Source of the DNA: a virus
DNA: 26,118 nt
Reading direction: 5' to 3' (one strand)
IMG/VR virus record: IMGVR_UViG_3300025896_000173
Location: 1 to 26,118 of that record
Below the pieces are notes generated by a model, which saw only the letters and a list, made by a program, of their open reading frames with translations, was not told where the DNA came from and did no database searches. Shown piece after piece: positions 19,631 through 26,118 of this stretch. Position numbers and translations under genes: made by a program. How positions within the stretch are numbered: the first letter of the stretch is position 1; every line of letters begins with the position of its first letter.

Positions 19631-20211
19631 ATACTTATTGTTCTATTATATCTGTTATGGTCGATGTCTAAAAGTGTATAAACTCCAAATGGCAATTCTA
19701 TTGCATTTTGTGTGCTTACTTGATTCCTATTGTCATACAAACTTGTAATGATTAAATACATTGCTTGCTTATAGTTTGAAGGTACATTAGCTGCACTTGT
19801 ATAGCCTGCTACAAACCTAATTTTAAAAGCATTTAAGCTATCTTTCATAGTCGGCACTTCACTAAGTCTAATTCTACAAACTGGACTTATTAAATCAACT
19901 TCATAAGTGCTTGAATTAATAGTCTGTTCAGTTCCATTTGCATCAATATACTTAATACTTGTAATTGATTGAATTGGAAACTTATTTAAACTAATATCCA
20001 CTATTTGCACATCTTGTTTGTCAAAATTAGCTTGTAATGTTTGTGTCATTAATGGTCTCCATGTAAACCCTTCTACCCACTTACGAGCAGCAGTTATTAA
20101 AGATGTAATTAAAGCATCTTCTAAGCTATTAGTAACCCTTAGATTTAGCTTTGCTTCAGCTAATGTAATTGGCTCGCTTGATGGCTCTGTTATGACTGAA
20201 TATGATTGCAC
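19627..20211 (-). CDS. Head-tail connector (HK97 gp6-like)
   Basis: Connector (adaptor) protein, 194 aa, predicted to form the ring under the portal. The N-terminal half has the family signature: EPITLAEAKLNLRV (about 11-24), DALITSLITAARKWVEGFTWR and a TQTLQ segment. The C-terminal half has FVAGYTSAANVPSNYKQAM followed by a helix and an LLDIDHNRY end, all typical of phage_connect/gp6-like proteins. The length is usual. Its stop overlaps the next gene's ATG by four bases (ATGA-type), consistent with translational coupling within the head-completion operon. Confidence 0.9.
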   Translation of the reverse strand: MQSYSVITEPSSEPITLAEAKLNLRVTNSLEDALITSLITAARKWVEGFTWRPLMTQTLQANFDKQDVQIVDISLNKFPIQSITSIKYIDANGTEQTINSSTYEVDLISPVCRIRLSEVPTMKDSLNAFKIRFVAGYTSAANVPSNYKQAMYLIITSLYDNRNQVSTQNAIELPFGVYTLLDIDHNRYNRTISI

Positions 20212-20402
20212 TATTTAACCGCTTTTTCTGTTTTAGATTCTTTTACTGCCTTTTCAATTTTAGGCTTCGATTCTTCAATTAATTCTGCTATGCCTAATTG
20301 AATTAATTCATCTGCTTGGCTTGATTCAAATTCTCCTTCTTCGCCTTGAGAATAGCCTAATCCAAAACCCATTGGACTAGATAAAAATTTTATTTTTTTC
20401 AT
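20211..20402 (-). CDS. Small head protein next to capsid gene
   Basis: A 63-aa protein between the capsid gene and the head-tail connector. It begins MKKIKFLSSPMGFGLGYSQG and continues with an acidic, helix-like segment (ADELIQLGIAELIEES) and a charged Lys/Glu tail with two copies of EKAVK. Small proteins with this N-terminal pattern are frequent just downstream of HK97-type capsid genes; their function is mostly unknown, with head decoration or connector assembly as possibilities. It overlaps the connector gene's start by one base (20211), suggesting coupling. The hairpin upstream may lower its expression relative to capsid protein. Confidence 0.75.
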   Translation of the reverse strand: MKKIKFLSSPMGFGLGYSQGEEGEFESSQADELIQLGIAELIEESKPKIEKAVKESKTEKAVK

Positions 20403-20417
20403 TGCTTTTATTTTTAG

Positions 20418-20450
20418 AAATAATGAGGGGAGTCGAACCCCTCATTATTT
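20418..20450 (-). terminator. Perfect 13-bp hairpin after capsid gene
   Basis: The arms AAATAATGAGGGG and CCCCTCATTATTT pair perfectly around a 7-base loop, TTCGACT on the minus strand. It lies 14 bases past the capsid stop and 16 bases before the next start. There is no clean U-run after it, only CTAAAAATAAA, so it may be a weak terminator, an attenuator or an RNA-stabilising or processing element. Loop and stem proportions match a tRNA acceptor plus T-arm. Confidence 0.6.
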
Positions 20451-20463
20451 GACATTGTTAAAA

Positions 20464-21777
20464 TTAACCAGTAATCAAATCCAATGTTTTCACTATTGTA
20501 CCTGCACGCTTGATAGTAGTATCCCAATAAGTGTTACAGATTATTCTTGTTTGTCCTTCCGCTGCCGCTGTGTATGGATCAATAACTATATCCAAACCGC
20601 CCCACTGACATACTTTTAAGTTACTGAAATCACCTGCGATAACTGCCGAACAATTAGAACTTGAAGTACCTTTTGTTAAGTTATTTGGAAGGTTTGAAGT
20701 TACTAGATAAGGAATGTTATTGATAAATCCAGTTGCTCCATTGAAATATGAACCATAAGGAATTAACATAGCACCTGAACCAGTATCTACTGGAGTTGCC
20801 ATCAATAATGCTTCTGTATTCGGATTGATTAACCAAAATATTTTGCTTGCATCTACGTTGCCATTCAACAATGTTTTTCTCATGTTCTGAATGTAAGTTA
20901 AAGATGGTGCGCCACCATTAGTACCTAAAGCTAAAGTAGCTGCGGTTGCATTTGCGGTGATACCAGTCATTGCATTAGATGTTCCAGTTCCAGTTAATAC
21001 TTTTCCCTCAACATACGGGTATAAAGCATTTTGTAATGATTGCAATAATTTTGCATCCATAGTTGGATCTTGAATCATCAATTGATTTGATAATAAGATT
21101 TTACCTGCAATTCTCTTAGGTGATACTGCACGATTTACAGTTACTGCATCTGCATCGGCTGCGGTTGCGTTTTCCGCTGCATCGGCAAAAGTCCATCCAG
21201 TTGAGAATCCAGTGTAATCTACATTAGGAACCATACCCATTTCCCATTCTGCACCTACTTTGTCTAATACTCTGTTTGCTCTTAGCACATCAAAGAAACC
21301 CATTTTATCAGTTTGGATAAAGTTTCCACCTGCACTTGATGAACCTGCACTCATTGCACGTTTTTGGATTGCGTTTAATGCTTTCAAGTTAATGTAATGA
21401 CCATTACTTGATGCACCTAATGAACGTGCTTCTGTAACACCTTCATCTAAAATCTCACGCTCTAAACCAGTAATAGGCTCATTACGATTGATTGAGTTGA
21501 AGAATTTTGTCATTGAGAAATTACTCATTTCTCTTTCTTCTGCATTCATGCCATCGTTTAACTTTTTGCCTTCAACGCTTTTCTTTGCAAATTTCTCACG
21601 TAATTCAGCATCTTTGATTTGATTTTCAAAAGCTTCAACTTCTGTTTGGATGTTTCTAAGAATGGTAGTTTCATCTGCTGATAACTCACGTTTTTCAGTT
21701 TCTGCTTTATTTACCAAATCAACACCTTCTGTTCTTTTTAGAGACTGTAATTGTCTCAATTCTACACTTGTTTTCAT
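20464..21777 (-). CDS. Major capsid protein (HK97 fold)
   Basis: Major head protein, 437 aa. Residues about 1-75 are charged and coiled-coil-like, resembling the HK97 delta (scaffolding) domain that the prohead protease removes. The mature shell domain probably begins around residues 130-150, after a basic stretch and a Ser/Gly/Ala-rich linker (KRAMSAGSSSAGGN). The rest has the look of a phage_capsid family protein: a GKILLSNQLMIQDP segment, ALYPYVEGKVLTGTGTSNAMTG-like text and a C-terminal IICNTYWDTTIKRAGTIVK strand. It follows the protease and precedes the connector genes. A strong hairpin lies just after its stop. The cleavage site is inferred, not demonstrated. Confidence 0.95.
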   Translation of the reverse strand: MKTSVELRQLQSLKRTEGVDLVNKAETEKRELSADETTILRNIQTEVEAFENQIKDAELREKFAKKSVEGKKLNDGMNAEEREMSNFSMTKFFNSINRNEPITGLEREILDEGVTEARSLGASSNGHYINLKALNAIQKRAMSAGSSSAGGNFIQTDKMGFFDVLRANRVLDKVGAEWEMGMVPNVDYTGFSTGWTFADAAENATAADADAVTVNRAVSPKRIAGKILLSNQLMIQDPTMDAKLLQSLQNALYPYVEGKVLTGTGTSNAMTGITANATAATLALGTNGGAPSLTYIQNMRKTLLNGNVDASKIFWLINPNTEALLMATPVDTGSGAMLIPYGSYFNGATGFINNIPYLVTSNLPNNLTKGTSSSNCSAVIAGDFSNLKVCQWGGLDIVIDPYTAAAEGQTRIICNTYWDTTIKRAGTIVKTLDLITG

Positions 21778-21787
21778 GTTGTTTATT

Positions 21788-22363
21788 TTATATTAAGTTA
21801 AATTTATGCTTATTTATAAGATAGTAATTTGAATTAATATCTGTTGGTCTTACTTGTTTTTTTCTTGCTTCAATATTACGCTTACACGCTTCTATTTCTG
21901 TTTCTTCATATGCAGGATTAACCACTGGTCCTACATCATACAATTTATCAATTTTAGTTATAGTTCTTATACAAGTACCATCTTCAAAATCTTCAACCAT
22001 TTGCTCGGCAACTGTGAATGCAAATGAACATCCTCTTATATTTTGAAGTTTTACGTTTTCTAAAACATCATTTCCAATAGTTGTATTTGGTGCTTCAAAT
22101 TCAAAATATAAACCTTTCTCGTCTACTACTAATTTCAATGTGCCTTCACCATCTTTTAAACGTGCTAATAAATATTCAGATTCATGATTGAATAAAGCTA
22201 CTACATCGCTCATATCACACTCACTAAATGCACCTTCAGCAATAGTTTCTTTATAACCATCCCACATTTCGTAAAATGAATTAAAAACAGCACTATAACC
22301 TTTTATAGTCCTACCTTCTTCACTTACTATGTTGCTTTCTCTTATGTTAAATCTTCTTTCCAT
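21788..22363 (-). CDS. Prohead protease (HK97 type)
   Basis: Capsid maturation serine protease, 191 aa from the chosen start. It cleaves the N-terminal scaffold segment of the capsid protein during head maturation. The likely catalytic His is H60 in FNHESEYLLAR and the likely Ser is S113 in RGCSFAF, with the family's N-terminal GYSAVFNS and the later DVGPVVNPAYEET motif. The frame is open upstream to 22432, but the ATG at 22363 is preferred because it overlaps the portal stop as TAATG and begins with the usual MERR-type N-terminus. It sits between portal and capsid genes, as in HK97-like phages. Confidence 0.93.
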   Translation of the reverse strand: MERRFNIRESNIVSEEGRTIKGYSAVFNSFYEMWDGYKETIAEGAFSECDMSDVVALFNHESEYLLARLKDGEGTLKLVVDEKGLYFEFEAPNTTIGNDVLENVKLQNIRGCSFAFTVAEQMVEDFEDGTCIRTITKIDKLYDVGPVVNPAYEETEIEACKRNIEARKKQVRPTDINSNYYLINKHKFNLI

Positions 22364-23658
22364 TATTGTTGCTGCCCTCCGATTGGCTCTGATTGTGTTA
22401 ATTGTAAATTCTTTTCTGCTTGACCTTTCCAAAATTCAATAGCTTCGTTTGCAGGTATCATGTTACTTGGAACATAATTTATATTACTTGCCTCATTGTC
22501 TATTGTATTCTCTCCCCACATTTTTCTAACTTCATTTGGTGTTATACCACCGCTTGTAAACATTGTTCTTGTTTTACGTTCCATCGCTGCACTATCACCT
22601 CTATAATATACTTGAGTATCAAAATACCCATCTAATGTTTCACGCTCGTTTATTGCAAATAGTTTCTTATCTGCTTCTTGTTCAAATCTTACTATCCAAG
22701 GCATCAACGTATCTGTTAAATACTTAATATCTGTTTGTTCTAATGAACTATTATTAGTATCTGATAAATCCGATAGTTTGCTTAATGGCATTCTGAACCA
22801 TCGTGCAATTTCGCCTCTTATCAAATTTTCAGTTTCTATAAATTGAGATTTTTGAGGATCATAATTCATCTGCTCGAATTTCATTCCACTTGGACCGCCA
22901 CCTATACCACCTTTCGAGAATGAATTGAGAAACATATTAATATACGTTTGCAGTTTCTTTTCATCATTTACACCCTCGAAAGTTAGCAAGCCACTCATTG
23001 CTGCACCTTCTTTAAAATAATTGCTTGAATAGTCTTGAATTGCTAATGCTTTGCCTAATGATTGCAGTTGAAATCCTAAAACAGATTGCCCCACCATTGT
23101 ATTACCTGCACCTTTGATATGAAATACTTCTTCACTCGAATAAATACCTGCTAATTTTAAAGGCTCATAGTTTATAGTGTACCATAAATTTTTAGTATCA
23201 GTATCGTATTGAGGATATACGAAATTAGAATCTACATAGTGAATTTCTTCTACAAATCCGCTTGAATTTCTTACTATATAACCATAACCATTACCCCTAC
23301 CAATTGCATCTTTTAAAATAGAGTATTTTATATCAAATGGAATTGCATAACCATTAGGTTTTTTGTTTAGTAATTGATAAGCATTGTTTTTTGTAATCCT
23401 TGTTTTGTTACCATTAGATTCTGTTTTGATAACTACATAAGGTAACTTACTAATGTCTTCGCAGATGTTACGAATACAAGCATAATAAGTAGCTAATTGA
23501 TTTACTGACCTCTCATTTACTACTTCACCACTTTTTGCATATCCGCTAAAGAAATTAGATTGAGGCATTCCATTAATACCCGTTGCAGGCATTAAATTTG
23601 TAGGTGTTTTCTTCCTAAAATTAATTATTGGTAAATACTTTGTAAAAAAGTTAGCCAT
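22363..23658 (-). CDS. Portal protein (HK97 family)
   Basis: Portal protein, 431 aa, which forms the dodecameric ring at one capsid vertex through which DNA enters and leaves. The sequence matches the HK97/phage_portal pattern: an N-terminal AYxACIRNICEDISKLPY-type helix (about 55-72), a central IHYVDSNFVYPQYD segment, FHIKG, and the C-terminal stretch with GGITPNEVRKMWGE typical of the family. The length is normal. Its stop overlaps the ATG of the prohead protease by one base (TAATG), suggesting translational coupling. The Gln-rich C-terminus (GGQQQ) is also common in portals. Confidence 0.95.
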   Translation of the reverse strand: MANFFTKYLPIINFRKKTPTNLMPATGINGMPQSNFFSGYAKSGEVVNERSVNQLATYYACIRNICEDISKLPYVVIKTESNGNKTRITKNNAYQLLNKKPNGYAIPFDIKYSILKDAIGRGNGYGYIVRNSSGFVEEIHYVDSNFVYPQYDTDTKNLWYTINYEPLKLAGIYSSEEVFHIKGAGNTMVGQSVLGFQLQSLGKALAIQDYSSNYFKEGAAMSGLLTFEGVNDEKKLQTYINMFLNSFSKGGIGGGPSGMKFEQMNYDPQKSQFIETENLIRGEIARWFRMPLSKLSDLSDTNNSSLEQTDIKYLTDTLMPWIVRFEQEADKKLFAINERETLDGYFDTQVYYRGDSAAMERKTRTMFTSGGITPNEVRKMWGENTIDNEASNINYVPSNMIPANEAIEFWKGQAEKNLQLTQSEPIGGQQQ

Positions 23659-23704
23659 ATACGCTACAAAATTGCAGTATATTTAATTAACTCAAGTTAA
23701 CTAT

Positions 23705-23911
23705 TTAATATAGCCCAAAAAACTTTGATTTTGAAGCCTTAAAGGAGTTATAAGACTTGTATTTATACTGTCTATACTTGCTGTAATACTCGCTTTCAAG
23801 ATGATTATAGGCTTCCTCTCCATTCTTAAAGTATGGTAATAGGTTGAAGAATCGACTAAAATAGCCTTTGATTTGTGTTAAATCGTGTTTGTTTTCAGGT
23901 ATTAGACTCAT
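23705..23911 (-). CDS. Small protein between terminase and portal
   Basis: A 68-residue ORF starting one base after the large terminase stop and about 46 bases before the portal gene's position in the cluster. It is rich in Tyr, Lys and Phe, with a likely amphipathic helical middle (EEAYNHLESEYYSKYRQYKY). It has no signal peptide or membrane segment. I do not recognise a named family; small ORFs of this kind are often seen at this position in HK97-type phages. A role in head assembly or packaging is inferred only from position. Tight linkage and an ATG start favour a real gene. Confidence 0.6.
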   Translation of the reverse strand: MSLIPENKHDLTQIKGYFSRFFNLLPYFKNGEEAYNHLESEYYSKYRQYKYKSYNSFKASKSKFFGLY

Positions 23912-23912
23912 A

Positions 23913-25580
23913 TTATCTTACTTTAATAAAAAAATATTCCTTTTCTACTGGTTTCTCCACTTGTGATTGCATATAAGCAGCTATCGCCATTACATTAGCT
24001 ATCGGTCCATCCACTTTATTTTCATGGTTTGATTTGTCAATCTTCATGTTGCCTGCCGCATCCCTTAATATTAATATGTTGCCCATCATCCACCGCATAA
24101 CTGGATTGAAACCATGATTTAATTCTTTGTTTAGTATCATGCGCTCAAATTCGCTTGTAGGTGCGCCCATGCTCATAAAACCTTGTGCAAATGGTGTCAT
24201 TTCTATTCCATCTTGAGTTAATTCGGTTACTAATGTGGTGGCAAATGCCCTATCATAGTTTATAAACTTGATTCTAAAATTTTCATTACAGAAATTAATT
24301 GCATTTCTTATAAGTTGATGGTCTATAACATTGCCATCTGTCAAGTTAATTAATCCATTTTCTGACCATTCTAATAGGTTTGAATAGTTTCTCTTATGCC
24401 TTTCTTTTGCTGTTAACTCAGGAAGCCAAAAATAGTACAAACATTTAAAGTCCTTTTCATCATTTATTGGTGGGAATAACAAACATAAAGAACTAAAATC
24501 TTGCGATTTACTTAAATCTAATCCACCATAACAATCTCGACCTATTAAATCTTGAGCATCAAAGTGAGTACCACATAACATATAGTTTTCATCACTTATC
24601 CATGTTGTTGCTGTGTCGGTCCATACGTTCAAATACTTGGTTTTAAAGTTTATTTCTTTTGTTCCACTTGCAAGTGCATCTATTAATTCAGATTGTAAGA
24701 ATGATTGCTTAACAGATACACCTAAATTTGGATTTGCTTTTGCCCATGTTTTAGGGTCTTTCCAATCATCGCCTTCATCAATTGTGAATATAATAGTAAA
24801 GTACCTATCATTCTGTATTTTGTTTTCTAAAATGTCAATACAATATTTTCTTTCTCTAAAGCATGGAGAGTTTTTATTGAAACCTGCAGTTGTAATTACA
24901 TAAAGTAGTGGGTCTATTGTTGCACCCATACCCGATATTATTACATTGTATATGTCATCTGTTTTATGTGCGTGAAATTCATCTATAATAGCTATACTTG
25001 GTTTTAATCCATCTAAGTTATTAGAATCACTTGCAAGTGCCTTCATGTTATTAGTATCGTAACCTTCAGAAATATTAAACATCTCATATTGTGTTATTCT
25101 TACTATACCTTCATCTTTTTCTGTTAGCCATGAATTTCTAGCCATTTGTTTAGCTGCATTATAACAGATATTTGCTTGGTCCTTTGTTGTGGCTGCTACA
25201 TAGATATGTGCATCTTTCTTTTCATCATCTGCTAATCCTAACAATCCAATGGCTGCTAACTTTGCTGTTTTACCATTCTTTCTTGGCACTTCTTCATACG
25301 CTTTAATAAATCGCCTTTCGCCATTGTTATAATAGAAACCAAATACATTTACTAAACAAAACTTTTGCCATGATTCTAAAATAAATTGTGTTCCATCAAC
25401 ATGATTAATTGATTGAATAAAATTAATTGCAAAGTTTGCTTTCTCCCAATCCAAATAAATGTCCTTTCGCTTTAAATCTTTATTAAATCGTTTGACAGCT
25501 AACTTCACATACTTGCATGATATGATAGTATCATTTAAGACATCTTTACAATAGTTTTGTATTTCGTTTTGTAGTATCAA
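23913..25580 (-). CDS. terL: Terminase large subunit (HK97-type)
   Basis: Packaging motor ATPase and nuclease, 555 aa, a full-length HK97/Terminase_1-type protein. The ATPase half shows a Walker A-like PRKNGKT (99-105), Walker B IAIIDE (196-201) and a TTAG coupling motif (230-233). The nuclease half shows three likely metal-binding aspartates: D355 in GGLDLS, D443 in NYDRAF and D524 in KVDGP. It lies between the small terminase and portal. The start is unusual: the frame is closed by TAA immediately upstream and no ATG occurs near the N-terminus, so the best start is TTG at 25580. The alignable N-terminal region (NYCKDVLND) begins right after it, which supports that choice. Confidence 0.95.
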   Translation of the reverse strand: MILQNEIQNYCKDVLNDTIISCKYVKLAVKRFNKDLKRKDIYLDWEKANFAINFIQSINHVDGTQFILESWQKFCLVNVFGFYYNNGERRFIKAYEEVPRKNGKTAKLAAIGLLGLADDEKKDAHIYVAATTKDQANICYNAAKQMARNSWLTEKDEGIVRITQYEMFNISEGYDTNNMKALASDSNNLDGLKPSIAIIDEFHAHKTDDIYNVIISGMGATIDPLLYVITTAGFNKNSPCFRERKYCIDILENKIQNDRYFTIIFTIDEGDDWKDPKTWAKANPNLGVSVKQSFLQSELIDALASGTKEINFKTKYLNVWTDTATTWISDENYMLCGTHFDAQDLIGRDCYGGLDLSKSQDFSSLCLLFPPINDEKDFKCLYYFWLPELTAKERHKRNYSNLLEWSENGLINLTDGNVIDHQLIRNAINFCNENFRIKFINYDRAFATTLVTELTQDGIEMTPFAQGFMSMGAPTSEFERMILNKELNHGFNPVMRWMMGNILILRDAAGNMKIDKSNHENKVDGPIANVMAIAAYMQSQVEKPVEKEYFFIKVR

Positions 25581-25670
25581 TTATTTTTAGTTTGTCTTAC
25601 CTATGGATGAATCGCATTTTAATCAATAAAATCAAAGTAGTATGTTTAACAAGGTAGCCCAATAAAAAGT

Positions 25671-26060
25671 TTATCCTATTTTGCTTTCTTGTTTCAATGC
25701 TGCTAATTTTGTAATCTTAGCTTTTGCACCGCTCTTTATTTTAGTTTTAGGTGTTAATCCTATCTGCATTGCTGCTTTCATCATTGAATTGAAATAACCT
25801 TGTTGCAATCCAAATAAAGGATTTGGAATTGGTGTTCCATTGCCTGCGTAAGTAATTAAACCTTCTTGTTGAAGTCTTATTTCGGCTGATACCCAGTTCC
25901 CATAATTAGAACAGTAAGTAATTAATACCCACTTTTCTGCATCACTTAATTTGCCTGATTTTATAAATTCATCATGCTTTTCAATCCATTCAATTTTACC
26001 ATACTGGTTGTTTTCTAAAATGCTTGGAATCTCTATGTTTTTATCTGTTTTTTTGCTCAT
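25671..26060 (-). CDS. Terminase small subunit (P27-like)
   Basis: Probable small terminase subunit, 129 aa, which recognises phage DNA and hands it to the large subunit for packaging. The central part (about residues 30-100) has the helical character and the conserved-looking stretch NPLFGLQQGYFNSMMKAA seen in P27-family small terminases; the C-terminus is basic (KTKIKSGAKAKITK), suiting DNA contact. It is the first gene of the structural cluster and directly precedes the large terminase, the usual position. The ATG at 26060 follows an A-rich stretch with no Shine-Dalgarno motif. A 90-base gap separates it from the next gene. The family call rests on memory of the motif and on context, not on a search. 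Confidence 0.8.
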   Translation of the reverse strand: MSKKTDKNIEIPSILENNQYGKIEWIEKHDEFIKSGKLSDAEKWVLITYCSNYGNWVSAEIRLQQEGLITYAGNGTPIPNPLFGLQQGYFNSMMKAAMQIGLTPKTKIKSGAKAKITKLAALKQESKIG

Positions 26061-26118
26061 TTTTGTTATGTAATTGATTTTGACCCACCTATACCGACAT
26101 AATATATATAAAATAAAT

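Noticed and set aside
20418-20450. tRNA gene or phage attachment site
   Set aside because: Only an acceptor/T-arm-like hairpin is present; D-arm and anticodon arm are missing, the encoded 3' end is not CCA-like, and no integrase gene is in the window.
24613-24903. 96-aa plus-strand ORF opposite the large terminase
   Set aside because: Overlaps the nuclease half of a well-supported gene on the other strand and has no motif.
1-26118. CRISPR array
   Set aside because: No regularly spaced direct repeats were seen in the window.

Overview
This window looks like most of an AT-rich tailed-phage (or prophage) genome that infects a member of the Bacteroidota. All credible genes lie on the minus strand, so transcription runs from right (26118) to left (1). 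The virion genes follow HK97-type siphovirus order. The host assignment is an inference from four things: starts are preceded by A-rich sequence rather than Shine-Dalgarno motifs, TAnnTTTG-type -7 boxes occur, the replication protein has a DUF4373-like N-terminus of the kind common in Bacteroidota phages, and the spanin lipobox has Phe at -3. No integrase, DNA polymerase or clear lysogeny repressor is visible, so lifestyle is undecided.

Right to left: (1) 26060-19600, packaging and head: small and large terminase, a small ORF, portal, prohead protease, major capsid protein, a small head protein and head-tail connector. (2) 19630-10099, connector and tail: an unidentified virion protein with an inserted beta domain, head closure, HK97 gp10-like and DUF3168-like proteins, two related tail-tube proteins (one with a jelly-roll-like insertion), a G/GT tail chaperone pair joined by a -1 frameshift signal, tape measure, a large tail-tip protein and a putative receptor-binding protein. 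(3) 10084-7740, lysis: two small membrane proteins, an E-C-T lysozyme, a metallophosphoesterase and a putative one-protein spanin. The spanin gene sits between two similar intrinsic terminators. (4) 7565-4624, a tight early operon of small, mostly unrecognised genes preceded by a perfect operator-like dyad. (5) 4627-2262, recombination: annealing protein, YqaJ-type exonuclease, a free-standing NUMOD4/HNH endonuclease and NinG. (6) 2265-1, control and replication: a small protein carrying an RNA polymerase alpha C-terminal domain, a cysteine-containing protein, an HTH protein, a replication initiator with a possibly structured leader and internal palindromic repeats, and a small unknown gene amid long inverted repeats.

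The items most worth a second look are the phage-encoded alpha-CTD-like protein, which keeps the residues that contact UP-element DNA, and the duplicated tail-tube protein with a lectin-like insertion. The frameshift signal is textbook and well supported. The leader structure, candidate origin, inverted repeats near the left end and tRNA-minihelix-like hairpin after the capsid gene are more speculative.
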